From Gammaproteobacteria bacterium (GTDB taxonomy: Bacteria > Pseudomonadota > Gammaproteobacteria > Steroidobacterales > Rariloculaceae): a DNA stretch of 57,568 nt. Location of the stretch: NCBI GenBank assembly GCA_022820625.1, contig JAJEFE010000011.1, positions 64,846 through 122,413 on the forward strand, written 5' to 3'. Shown here in pieces: positions 49,742-57,568 of this stretch. Below the pieces are notes generated by a model. The model saw only the letters and a program-made list of their open reading frames with translations. It was not told the DNA's origin and did no database searches. The translations under genes and the position numbers were made by a program. Within the stretch, counting starts at the first letter, position 1, and each line of letters begins with the position of its first letter.

Positions 49742-51253
49742 ATGGACACGACACTCGGCATAGATCTAGGCACGCAAGGCCTGAAAGTCGTTTTCTATGA
49801 CTACGAGGCTCGCGAAGTCGTCGCCTCGGCATCCGCGCCGCTCGAAGTCATGCGCGATACGACCGGCCGGGCCGAACAGGAAGCGAGCTGGTGGCTGGCG
49901 GCATTGAAACAGGCACTGCAGCAGGTCGGCGAAAGCGTTCGCACGTCGGCGCGCGCGGTTGCGGTTTCCGGGCAGCAGCATGGTTTCGTGCCGATGGATG
50001 GCAACGGCGAGGTCCTGCACGCGGTAAAACTGTGGTGCGATACGTCGACGCAGCAGGAAGCGGACGAGATCATGGAGGATTGCGGTGGCCGCGAGCGCTG
50101 CATCGAGTTCGCCGGAAACCCGGTGCTGACCGGTTACACCGCCCCGAAGATTCGCTGGCTGCACAAGCATCATCCGCGCAAGTACCGAAACATGGCGCAG
50201 GTGCTGCTGCCGCACGACTACCTGAATTTCGTCATGACGGGCCGCGCGACGATGGAGTACGGCGACGCATCAGGTACCGCGTTACTCGACGTGCGGAATC
50301 GCCGCTGGAGTCGTGAGCTGCTGCGAGCCGTCGAGCCGTCGCGGGACCTGGCCGACTGCCTGCCGGAGCTGGTCGAACCCGGGGAAGTCATCGGGCATAC
50401 CGCGGCTCCGTTCTCGCAGGAGTACGGCCTGCCGGCCGGTATCCCGGTGGCGCCGGGCGGCGGCGACAACATGATGGCAGCGATCGGCACCGGCAACGTC
50501 GTGCCGGGCCGGCTGACGATGAGCCTCGGCACGTCAGGCACGCTGTTTGCTTACGCAGATCGGCCGATTGTCGACCCGCAAGGCAATATCGCGGCGTTTT
50601 GCAGCTCGACCGGCGGATGGCTGCCGCTGCTTTGCACAATGAACTGCACGCTCGCCACCGAGTTGATGAAGCAGCCGCTGGCCATCGACAACGCCGGCTT
50701 CGACGCCGCCATCGACGCCGTACCGGCCGCTTCCGGCGGTCTGATCGTCCTGCCGTTCTTCACCGGCGAACGTACGCCGAACCTGCCGCGCGCCAGCGGG
50801 AGCGTGCTGGGGCTTAACCCGCAAAACTGCGAGAAAGGGCACCTGTTGCGGGCGACGGTCGAAGGCGCCACCTACGGGCTGCGCTTCGGACTCGACGAAC
50901 TGCGCCGGCTGGGCATCGAGTCATCGGAAATCGTGCTGACCGGGGGCGGCGCCAACAGCCGAGCCTGGCGCCAGATCGTGGCCGATATCTGCCGGCTGCC
51001 GGTCGTGCGGCTCGCGCAGGACGAAGGCGCCTCGTTCGGCGCTGCGCTGCAGGCACTGTGGGTACTGGAACGCCAGTACGATTCCGGGCGCGGCATAGGC
51101 GACGTCACCCGCGAGCACATCGTGCAGCGGCCGGATCTCGCCTGCGCGCCCGACGAAACCACATCCGATCGCTACGCTGACGGCTACGCGGCCTACCGGC
51201 GCGCGGTAGCGCGCGTGGCGTTACTATTCGAAACAGACGGAGCAAGACCATGA
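49742..51253 (+). CDS. xylB: Xylulokinase
   Basis: The 503-residue FGGY-family kinase begins [17 protein letters not shown] (phosphate 1 motif) and has [14 protein letters not shown], where the xylulose-specific GQQHG matches XylB, then [12 protein letters not shown] and [18 protein letters not shown] (adenosine motif). It phosphorylates D-xylulose to xylulose 5-phosphate. Its stop overlaps xylA as ATGA. Composition returns to high GC, so the operon appears native rather than part of the AT-rich block. Confidence 0.94.
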   Translation: MDTTLGIDLGTQGLKVVFYDYEAREVVASASAPLEVMRDTTGRAEQEASWWLAALKQALQQVGESVRTSARAVAVSGQQHGFVPMDGNGEVLHAVKLWCDTSTQQEADEIMEDCGGRERCIEFAGNPVLTGYTAPKIRWLHKHHPRKYRNMAQVLLPHDYLNFVMTGRATMEYGDASGTALLDVRNRRWSRELLRAVEPSRDLADCLPELVEPGEVIGHTAAPFSQEYGLPAGIPVAPGGGDNMMAAIGTGNVVPGRLTMSLGTSGTLFAYADRPIVDPQGNIAAFCSSTGGWLPLLCTMNCTLATELMKQPLAIDNAGFDAAIDAVPAASGGLIVLPFFTGERTPNLPRASGSVLGLNPQNCEKGHLLRATVEGATYGLRFGLDELRRLGIESSEIVLTGGGANSRAWRQIVADICRLPVVRLAQDEGASFGAALQALWVLERQYDSGRGIGDVTREHIVQRPDLACAPDETTSDRYADGYAAYRRAVARVALLFETDGARP

Positions 51254-52599
51254 GTGCGCGACCCTGGATTGGCAACCGCGAGTACTTTCCCGGCATTTCA
51301 CGTATCGAGTACGAAGGTCCGGAGTCCGATAACCACCTGGCATTCAAGGCCTACGATGCTGATCGCGTGGTCGGCAACAAGACCATGCGCGAGCATCTGC
51401 GTTTTGCCGTCTGCTACTGGCACACGTTTTGCGCCAACGGCGGCGATCCCTTCGGTCCCGGCACGCGCCCCAACCTCTGGAACGAGAGTACCGACCGGCT
51501 CAAGGCGGCGGAAGAAAGGCTTGACGCTGCGTTCGAGTTTTTCAGCAAGATGACGGTGCCCTACTTCTGCTTTCACGATCGCGACCTGGCTCCCGAAGGC
51601 GCAAGCGTGTCCGAAAGCGAGAAAAACCTGCAGCACATGGTCGGGCGCGCCAGGGAACGGCAACAGGAAACCGGAATCCGGTTGCTGTGGGGCACCGCGA
51701 ACCTGTTCTCGCACCCGCGTTACATGAACGGCGCATCGACCAACCCGGATTTCGATGTCGTCGCGCACGCGGGGGCCCAGGTCAAGGCGGCGCTGGATGC
51801 GACGGTCGAACTCGGCGGCGAGAACTATGTGTTCTGGGGTGGTCGCGAGGGGTATTCCACACTGTTCAACACCGATACCGGCCGCGAGCTGGAACACATG
51901 GCGAGGTTTCTTGGCATGGCCCGCGACTACGGCCGCTCGATCGGCTTTGACGGCACGTTCCTGATCGAGCCCAAGCCGATGGAACCCATGTACCACCAGT
52001 ACGACGTCGACGCCCAGACCGTCATCGGCTTTCTCCGGCAATACGGACTTGACGACGATTTCAAGCTGAACATTGAAGCCAATCACGCCACGCTGGCGGG
52101 CCACTCATCCGCCCACGAGCTCAGAATGTGTGCGGATGCCGGATTGCTTGGCTCGATCGACGCCAATCGCGGCAATCCCCAGAACGGCTGGGATACGGAC
52201 CAGTTCCCGGCCGACCTTTACGACACGGTGCAGGCGATGCTCATCGTACTCGAAGACGGTGGCTTCAAGACCGGCGGACTGAACTTTGACGCGAAAGTCC
52301 GGCGTGAATCGACCGACCTGGAAGACCTGTTTATCGCGCATATCGGCGGCATGGACTCATATGCGCGCGGCCTGCTCATCGCCCACGAGATCCTCGAGAA
52401 GTCCTCGCTGGCTGATACTCGCCGCGAGCGCTATGCCAGTTTCGACCACGGACAGGGCCAGGCATTTGCCAAGGGCCGGTTATCCCTCGAGGATCTCCGC
52501 GACCATGCAGAGAAACAGGGTGAGCCGCACAAGCGAAGCGGCCGGCAGGAATGGACCGAGAACGTCATCAATGACTTCATGTTTCGGGTGAAGCCCTGA
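51250..52599 (+). CDS. xylA: Xylose isomerase (class II)
   Basis: The 449-residue TIM-barrel enzyme interconverts D-xylose and D-xylulose using two divalent metals. Visible are CFHDRD (107-112) with the catalytic His, [25 protein letters not shown], the metal-binding IEPKP (Glu240) and [12 protein letters not shown] (274-285), and GSIDANRG. Length fits class II. It overlaps xylB by four bases and precedes galM by 7 bases. Confidence 0.95.
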   Translation: MSARPWIGNREYFPGISRIEYEGPESDNHLAFKAYDADRVVGNKTMREHLRFAVCYWHTFCANGGDPFGPGTRPNLWNESTDRLKAAEERLDAAFEFFSKMTVPYFCFHDRDLAPEGASVSESEKNLQHMVGRARERQQETGIRLLWGTANLFSHPRYMNGASTNPDFDVVAHAGAQVKAALDATVELGGENYVFWGGREGYSTLFNTDTGRELEHMARFLGMARDYGRSIGFDGTFLIEPKPMEPMYHQYDVDAQTVIGFLRQYGLDDDFKLNIEANHATLAGHSSAHELRMCADAGLLGSIDANRGNPQNGWDTDQFPADLYDTVQAMLIVLEDGGFKTGGLNFDAKVRRESTDLEDLFIAHIGGMDSYARGLLIAHEILEKSSLADTRRERYASFDHGQGQAFAKGRLSLEDLRDHAEKQGEPHKRSGRQEWTENVINDFMFRVKP

Positions 52600-52606
52600 G
52601 CATCTC

Positions 52607-53632
52607 GTGAGCGGGCATCGTAAACCGCACAGGCGCCAGGCAAGCGAAGCTACAGCGGCGGACAGCCTGGTAGAGCGTGTACTGCGAAATGCCCGCGGCG
52701 ACCGTGTCACGCTGCTGAATTACGGCGCTCGCCTGACGCGCATCGAACTGCGGTTGCCGGACGGCATCCGTAACGTGATTGTCGGTTATGAAGATTCCAC
52801 GGGTTACCTGACCGACCCTTACTTCATGGGCGCGACCGTCGGGCGTTACTGCAACCGCATTGCCGGTGCGCGCTTCAACCTCGGTGGTGTTGATTATCCG
52901 CTCGATGCCAACGAGGGGGAAAACCACCTGCACGGCGGTGCGGGCGGCTTTCACAACAGGTACTGGTCGATCGATGCGGCGGTCCCGGACGATACAGGGC
53001 GGTTTCGGCTGCGGTCAGCGGACGGCGACCAGGGCTACCCCGGAACGCTCGAGGCGAGCGTCACGTACCGCTGGACGGATGAACGCGAGCTCGTGATCCG
53101 GCTGGAAGCTGTAACCGACCGGCCGACACATGTAAACATGACCAACCACGCCTATTTCAATCTCGCGGCCGGCGGCGCCGACGTGCTCGGGCATCGCTTG
53201 CATGTTGCCAGCCGCCAGATCCTCAAGGTCAGCGACGACCTGCTGCCGACCGGCGATTTCCTCGATGTCACCGGTTCCGGACTGGACCTGCGCCAGCCAG
53301 CGGCGCTGCGTGATGTCATCGGGTCGGGGCATCCGCTTGTCGCGCGCATCGGCGGTATGGATTTCAACTATATTCTGGGTGAATCCGGCGGCCGTGCCGA
53401 GCTTGAGAGCCCGAACGGCGACCTTTGCCTGCTGATATCGACAACGTGCCCCGGGCTTCAGGTATACGGCGGGCAGAAACTTGGACCGCCGTTCGCGCCG
53501 CACCGCGGCATGTGCCTCGAGCCGCAGCACTTTCCCGATACCCCCAATCAACCCGCCTTCCCCGGCACGCTGCTTGCGCCGGGCGAGCACTATTCGCAGA
53601 CGACGCGCTACCGCTTTATAGCGGCCGGCTGA
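52607..53632 (+). CDS. galM: Aldose 1-epimerase (mutarotase)
   Basis: A GTG 7 bases after xylA gives 341 residues. Motifs are GRYCNRIAGARF, NHLHGGAGGFHNRYW (catalytic His), VNMTNHAYFNLAA (second His) and CLEPQHFPDTPNQP (Glu as base). It equilibrates sugar anomers so that XylA receives the usable form. The extended N terminus before VLRNARGD may reflect an earlier-than-real start. The following gene is convergent 35 bases away, with a small CCTGCT/AGCAGG stem (53644-53659) between them. Confidence 0.92.
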   Translation: MSGHRKPHRRQASEATAADSLVERVLRNARGDRVTLLNYGARLTRIELRLPDGIRNVIVGYEDSTGYLTDPYFMGATVGRYCNRIAGARFNLGGVDYPLDANEGENHLHGGAGGFHNRYWSIDAAVPDDTGRFRLRSADGDQGYPGTLEASVTYRWTDERELVIRLEAVTDRPTHVNMTNHAYFNLAAGGADVLGHRLHVASRQILKVSDDLLPTGDFLDVTGSGLDLRQPAALRDVIGSGHPLVARIGGMDFNYILGESGGRAELESPNGDLCLLISTTCPGLQVYGGQKLGPPFAPHRGMCLEPQHFPDTPNQPAFPGTLLAPGEHYSQTTRYRFIAAG

Positions 53633-53667
53633 GCGTCAAGGGGCCTGCTCAATAGCAGGTACCGGTG

Positions 53668-55005
53668 TCAAAAGTCCTGGATGCGGACAGGCTGGGCCTC
53701 TTCCCATTCCTCCTGGTCGACGGTTCGAACCGTTTGGGTAAAGACAAACGTCCCGAATTTATTGCCGACCACCAGGTCGATCAGCCCATCTCCATTGAGG
53801 TCTCCGCTTACCAGCCGCCGTCCGATGCCCGCCTGGTCGTCGATCAGATGAGGAACGAATTCTGCCTGGCCACCCTCGCGCGTGAGCCGGAAATAGTAGA
53901 TCACCGGGGCCTGTCGAGCCCCGGGGTCGCCGAAGTCGTGAGCCCGGTAGGTCTTTCCGGTCACGATGTCCATAAGGCCGTCGTCATCGATGTCGGCAAG
54001 CTCCAGTGCGTGGAGCTGGGAGAATTGAACACCATAAGGGTTGTCGGTATTCGTCTCCTCCTTGCTCATGATAATATGCTCCTGAAAGGTAATCTCCTCT
54101 CCGGTACGGCTCTGTTCATACCAGCTCAGGCCCCAACCGTGAGCGTCCTGGCTCGTGATGACGTCGTTGAGCCCGTCGCCATTCACGTCATAGGCGAACA
54201 TCTGGGCTCCCCCCTTCAAACCATCGAACAACCCGGGTCCCCCCCGTTCGGCGAATGGGTAGGGGTGAAAAGCCCAATCCGGATTGCCTTGCAGGGAAGA
54301 GGGTTGTTGCAACCATCCATCCCCGTGCAGAACGTCGGTGCGTCCGTCGCCGTCGACATCCCCGTAGCCCAGGCCGTGGGTGTAGTGATGAACCACCTCT
54401 TCGCTGGTCGATATCGGGTGAAAGACCCAGGGAAGCGTCGGAGCTACCGGGCTCGGCGAAGCATAGCCGTAGTGTCTGTAGTAGGCCATCAACAGTTCAG
54501 GCACCCCATCGCCGGTTATGTCCACAAAATTAGGTGCTTCGTTCTTGACACGATCTATGACCAGGTGGCGCGCCCAGTGGTCCGGCCGGTCCGGGGCCGG
54601 ACCGCTGAAAGAGTTGCCCGGGTTCTGGTACCAGTAAGCCTCGGTATTGGGAAGCCCCACCGTCAGGACATCAGGCCAGCCGTCCGCATTGAAATCGTAG
54701 ACCCACGAAAAGAAATTGTCATTGGAGTAAATCGAATGATCATTCGGCTGCCGCTTGGTCGGCGCCACCGCCGGATAGTATTCGTAACGGTGGCTGAAGT
54801 CGGGTCCCAGGAATATGTGCGGTCCACTGACCACATCCTGGTGACCATCCTGATTGAAGTCGCCGAAATCGGCGCCTTCCGACCAATAGGCGGGGGTCAG
54901 TTCCTGTTTTTCGAATTCACGAATAACGAAGTCGTTGGCGTGAGCGGCGACCGTCAAGAATAAGTAAGCAAATATCAATGCTGCGACGCGCTGAATTCTG
55001 TTCAT
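53668..55005 (-). CDS. Secreted FG-GAP/VCBS repeat protein
   Basis: The 445-residue product has a signal peptide ending AHA and at least six D-x-N/D-x-D-G calcium-binding repeats: DFNQDGHQD, DFNADGWPD, DITGDGVPE, DVDGDGRTD, DVNGDGLND, DIDDDGLMD and DLNGDGLID. They form an integrin-like beta-propeller. Such proteins bind carbohydrates or proteins outside the cell; no catalytic motif is evident. It lies on the opposite strand to the xylose operon, 35 bases from galM. Confidence 0.85.
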   Translation of the reverse strand: MNRIQRVAALIFAYLFLTVAAHANDFVIREFEKQELTPAYWSEGADFGDFNQDGHQDVVSGPHIFLGPDFSHRYEYYPAVAPTKRQPNDHSIYSNDNFFSWVYDFNADGWPDVLTVGLPNTEAYWYQNPGNSFSGPAPDRPDHWARHLVIDRVKNEAPNFVDITGDGVPELLMAYYRHYGYASPSPVAPTLPWVFHPISTSEEVVHHYTHGLGYGDVDGDGRTDVLHGDGWLQQPSSLQGNPDWAFHPYPFAERGGPGLFDGLKGGAQMFAYDVNGDGLNDVITSQDAHGWGLSWYEQSRTGEEITFQEHIIMSKEETNTDNPYGVQFSQLHALELADIDDDGLMDIVTGKTYRAHDFGDPGARQAPVIYYFRLTREGGQAEFVPHLIDDQAGIGRRLVSGDLNGDGLIDLVVGNKFGTFVFTQTVRTVDQEEWEEAQPVRIQDF

Positions 55006-55140
55006 CTCAGTACCTCATACCGGTCCATCCCGGCCTTGTCCTTTGGTGTCATTACGTTCAACTGCTGCTGAACTTCGGTAAAAAGGGAGTTTACTCTTCT
55101 TGTACTTCGCCGTGGAAATTGCCGCTCATCGCGTGAATCA

Positions 55141-57342
55141 TCAGTTACTGAGCGGATTCGGCCGCATTTGGAAGTGGAACACCTGGCCGGTGGTGCCTTC
55201 CCCGGTTTCCATGTGGAAGGGCGTGCGGCTGCTGAAGGAGGCCCAGATGCCCCGGCCTTTCCAGCCGGCGTCGGGATCGTCGATGCGGCCGTCCATCCAC
55301 TTGGTGTAGAAGCCCAGGGGGTAGGGCACGCGCATTCTCACCCACTCTCCGTCATTGAGCACCAGCAAGGCCTCGCTCTGGTTGCCGGTGTTGATGGGGA
55401 TATTTTCCCCAAGACCCAGGGTGTTGAACTGGTCTACCCAGGTATAGTAGCTGCCTTCGGAGCTGCCGGACAGGTCCAGGTTCTTGAACTGAGGCAGGGG
55501 CTCCGTGTAGAAGCTCCAGCCCTCGGGGCAGTGCTGGCCGGTGGCCTGGGGGCCGTTCAGGGGGCCCTCGCACTTGCGGCGGTCGAAGCTGCCCATGTGG
55601 CCGCTGGCCAGGGCCACCCAGGCCACGCCGTCGCGGTCGATGTCCCCGCCGCGGGGGGTGAAACCCTCGATGGGATCGCCGTTTTCATCCACCGGCAGTT
55701 CGTAGTACTCGACCAGGGCGGTCTCGCTGGGGTTGTCGCCCGGCGCCAGCCGGACCACGGCGCCGGGGTAGCCGAGCATCGTCCCCCACACGGAACCGTC
55801 CGGCGCGGGAGCCACGGCGTAGTAGCTGCCGGGATCGATGCGCTTGTCCCTGGTGGGGTCCACGGCGTCGCCGGGTTCCACGTAGTCCGCGTCGCGCACG
55901 CCGTTGCCGTTGGTGTCCAGGATGAGCGGCGTCCATCCCTGGGAGGCCGCGGCGTCACCGGTTTCCAGGAATTCATTCGCGTCCAGCCAACCGATCACCT
56001 CGCCGCCGCCGCTGGTCCACAGGGTGTTGTTTGCATCCTCGGCGAACATCAGGTGGTGGGTGCCAAAGCAGGTATCGATATGAGTGTATTCCCCGCTGGC
56101 CGGATCGTACACGCCCAACTGGCGTCCCGAGCTCTCCAGGGGGAAGACCTGGGCGGAGGGATGATCCGAGCCCTCCCGGCACCAGTCGGGGTTGTCCCTG
56201 CCGCGCACCCGGGCGGTGATCCACACCCGGCCCTCTTCGTCCAGCATGGGGTTGTGCACGTTGGCCCTGGAATCCCAGATGGCTTCATCGCCCCAGAAAG
56301 GGGATTCCGCCAGGGGAGGACCGGAGACGGGGCCCGCCTCGGGGTCCATCATCGTCAATGGAATCCGGTCCAGGGTGTGATTGACGGGGTCGAGCACCGG
56401 CAGGTAGTCGGCGCTTGCTTCCAGGGCGCCGTAGAGTTTGCCATAGGCGTTGACGGTGGGGTCGCGCCGGTCGGAGGAGACCAGGTCATGGAGATAGGCG
56501 GTGGGATCGGCCCAGTCCCATTGGGTGATGACCACGTTGCGCTCCAATCCCTGGGGCCGGGTCGGCGCCGGCGGCAGTTCGCCGGCGCCGATGCGGTCGG
56601 TCCAGTCGGCGAACATGCGGATGGTGCCTTCCATTCCCAGGCCGGCCAGGGTGCGGACCATGGATTCTCCGGCTTGACCGGACAGGATGCGGCGCGCCCA
56701 GGCATCGGCGGAGGAATCATAACCGCTGAACAGGGCCGGGAATTCCCGTGTCGCTTCATTGCCCATCTGATGACAGCTCAGGCAGCTGCCGGAGGTGACG
56801 AGGCGGATAAAGTCCGCCTGGTGCTCGACGTCGGGGCTGAAGCCGTTGCCCGCCGGACCGGTGCCGGGGAATTCGCTCCTGGCCGGCATTTCCATCAGGG
56901 AGAACCAGAAGCCGGCCGGGTAGTAGTGCGCTGCCGCCGCTTCATTGGGGGCGGGCACCGCCGTGAGGTCCAGATTGCCACCCGGCGAGGCCTGAATTTT
57001 CTCGGAATCCACCAGGCCGTAACCGCGCACCCAGACGTCGTAATCGGCCTGGGGCAGGTCGGGGATGAGGTAGTGGCCCTGGTCGTCGGTGACCACGATC
57101 CTGGCGTAGCGCGTCCCGAGATCGTGGGTCTCGGCGATGACCCAGACACCGGCTTCGGGACCGCCCGGGCCGGTCACCGTGCCGCCGATATCGTCACTTT
57201 CTACCTGGACACCGCCGCCGGCCGGTGCCTGAAGACCGGCATCCGGCTGGGATGGCTCCTGCCCGTCCTCGGAGCCGCAGGCAATGAACGTGAGTGGAAG
57301 GAGTCCCGTAAAAATCAGAGAGAGGATTTTTCTTATAGTCAT
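55141..57342 (-). CDS. Lipoprotein with regulatory-like domain, haem c motif and lyase-like propeller
   Basis: The 733-residue product begins with a lipoprotein signal (LTFIACGS lipobox). Residues ~50-135 resemble a carboxypeptidase regulatory-like (CarboxypepD_reg) domain: GGTVTGPGGPEAGVWVIAET, DDQGHYLIPDLP. A CLSCHQ haem c motif (Cys187) follows, then a long repetitive region with WITARVRG, WTSGGGEVIGWLD, SVWGTMLGYPGAVVRL and VAWVALASGHMGSFDRR, the pattern of streptogramin-lyase (Vgb)-like beta-propellers. It is probably periplasmic and redox-active. The combination is seen in secreted proteins of soil and marine bacteria; substrate unknown. Confidence 0.78.
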   Translation of the reverse strand: MTIRKILSLIFTGLLPLTFIACGSEDGQEPSQPDAGLQAPAGGGVQVESDDIGGTVTGPGGPEAGVWVIAETHDLGTRYARIVVTDDQGHYLIPDLPQADYDVWVRGYGLVDSEKIQASPGGNLDLTAVPAPNEAAAAHYYPAGFWFSLMEMPARSEFPGTGPAGNGFSPDVEHQADFIRLVTSGSCLSCHQMGNEATREFPALFSGYDSSADAWARRILSGQAGESMVRTLAGLGMEGTIRMFADWTDRIGAGELPPAPTRPQGLERNVVITQWDWADPTAYLHDLVSSDRRDPTVNAYGKLYGALEASADYLPVLDPVNHTLDRIPLTMMDPEAGPVSGPPLAESPFWGDEAIWDSRANVHNPMLDEEGRVWITARVRGRDNPDWCREGSDHPSAQVFPLESSGRQLGVYDPASGEYTHIDTCFGTHHLMFAEDANNTLWTSGGGEVIGWLDANEFLETGDAAASQGWTPLILDTNGNGVRDADYVEPGDAVDPTRDKRIDPGSYYAVAPAPDGSVWGTMLGYPGAVVRLAPGDNPSETALVEYYELPVDENGDPIEGFTPRGGDIDRDGVAWVALASGHMGSFDRRKCEGPLNGPQATGQHCPEGWSFYTEPLPQFKNLDLSGSSEGSYYTWVDQFNTLGLGENIPINTGNQSEALLVLNDGEWVRMRVPYPLGFYTKWMDGRIDDPDAGWKGRGIWASFSSRTPFHMETGEGTTGQVFHFQMRPNPLSN

Positions 57343-57568
57343 GGGTTACCTTCCCTTCGCGTGCGGCGTGAAAGGTCTTTTACTGAAGATAAAGGCGATT
57401 TCATGGACGTGTCAAGCAAACTGTATAACGAGGCACTTGCGTTGTGGCGTTTTTTGGCCGCCGCCGATGTCTTGGATGGAGCCGCGATTCGTTCTTCGAG
57501 GGCATGATGAGGCGCCAAGTCGGCTCGTTCGGTTGAAAAGGCCCCTGGGTTCCGCTCAAATGGGAACG
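57343..57568. other. Window end, no supported gene
   Basis: A plus-strand frame of 34 codons (57404-57507, MDVSSKLYNEALALWRFLAA) is open but without a ribosome-binding site or family. It is more likely the upstream region of the lipoprotein gene. Confidence 0.3.

Noticed and set aside
55168..57507. A 779-codon open frame antisense to the lipoprotein gene
   Set aside because: Shadow of a GC-rich gene: repetitive Gly/Val/Ala/His composition and no family, while the opposite strand has signal peptide and domains.
1..57568. CRISPR arrays, tRNA, rRNA, prophage or integrase genes
   Set aside because: No regularly spaced repeats, no tRNA cloverleaf or CCA-type ends, and no phage or integrase protein were seen, although a software scan would be more sensitive for tRNAs.

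Overview
The window looks like a chromosomal segment of a GC-rich Gram-negative bacterium, most likely a marine or host-associated gammaproteobacterium. The evidence is outer-membrane TonB-dependent receptors, periplasmic lipoproteins, a proteobacterial cobalamin riboswitch and uptake operon, a TctCBA tripartite transporter, and families (DUF6152, DUF6491, TonB receptors paired with flavin-dependent halogenases) that I associate with uncultured marine Gammaproteobacteria. The taxonomic placement is inference. I saw no rRNA, tRNA, CRISPR array or intact transposon.

Layout. 0.2-4.1 kb: a secreted sulfatase and two secreted DUF6152 proteins. 4.3-12.2 kb: a minus-strand cobalamin operon (btuB-btuF-btuC-btuD-cobQ, then an unassigned APH-fold kinase) behind a strong promoter and a clear cobalamin riboswitch. 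12.4-18.6 kb: an M1 aminopeptidase lipoprotein, a large structured inverted repeat, cobO with a small phosphatase-like gene, a Phd/VapC-type toxin-antitoxin pair and a di-haem peroxidase. 18.7-24.0 kb: a split two-gene version of the DUF6152 protein, then an mgtE-mscS-hypothetical operon and a DUF6491 protein. 24.2-29.5 kb: a tightly overlapping operon (NYN-domain protein, GlcG/HbpS-like protein, tctC, tctB, tctA, Gfo/Idh/MocA oxidoreductase). 29.7-30.9 kb: a second MscS-family channel.

31.0-49.7 kb is an accessory island. Two inverted ThuA-DUF1080 genes bracket it, and it carries an IS91-type transposase remnant. Inside is a duplicated pair: a flavin-dependent halogenase (minus strand) divergent from a giant TonB-dependent receptor (plus strand). 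There are two nearly identical halogenases, a 5' remnant of a third, and two receptors with homologous upstream regions and matching terminator hairpins. A visibly AT-richer block follows (a Gfo/Idh/MocA dehydrogenase, a PQQ dehydrogenase with an internal haem c motif, and the 5' part of the second ThuA-DUF1080 gene).

49.7-53.6 kb is a GC-rich xylB-xylA-galM operon. 53.7-57.3 kb holds two secreted minus-strand proteins, one with FG-GAP/VCBS repeats and one lipoprotein with a haem motif and a lyase-like propeller.

Working model (inference): the receptors import a glycoside or aromatic ligand, the halogenases act on an imported aromatic or aglycone, and the Gfo/Idh/MocA, PQQ and ThuA-DUF1080 enzymes carry out oxidative (3-keto) deglycosylation that feeds xylose/aldose catabolism through XylAB and GalM. 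The cobalamin operon is a separate, B12-repressed salvage system.
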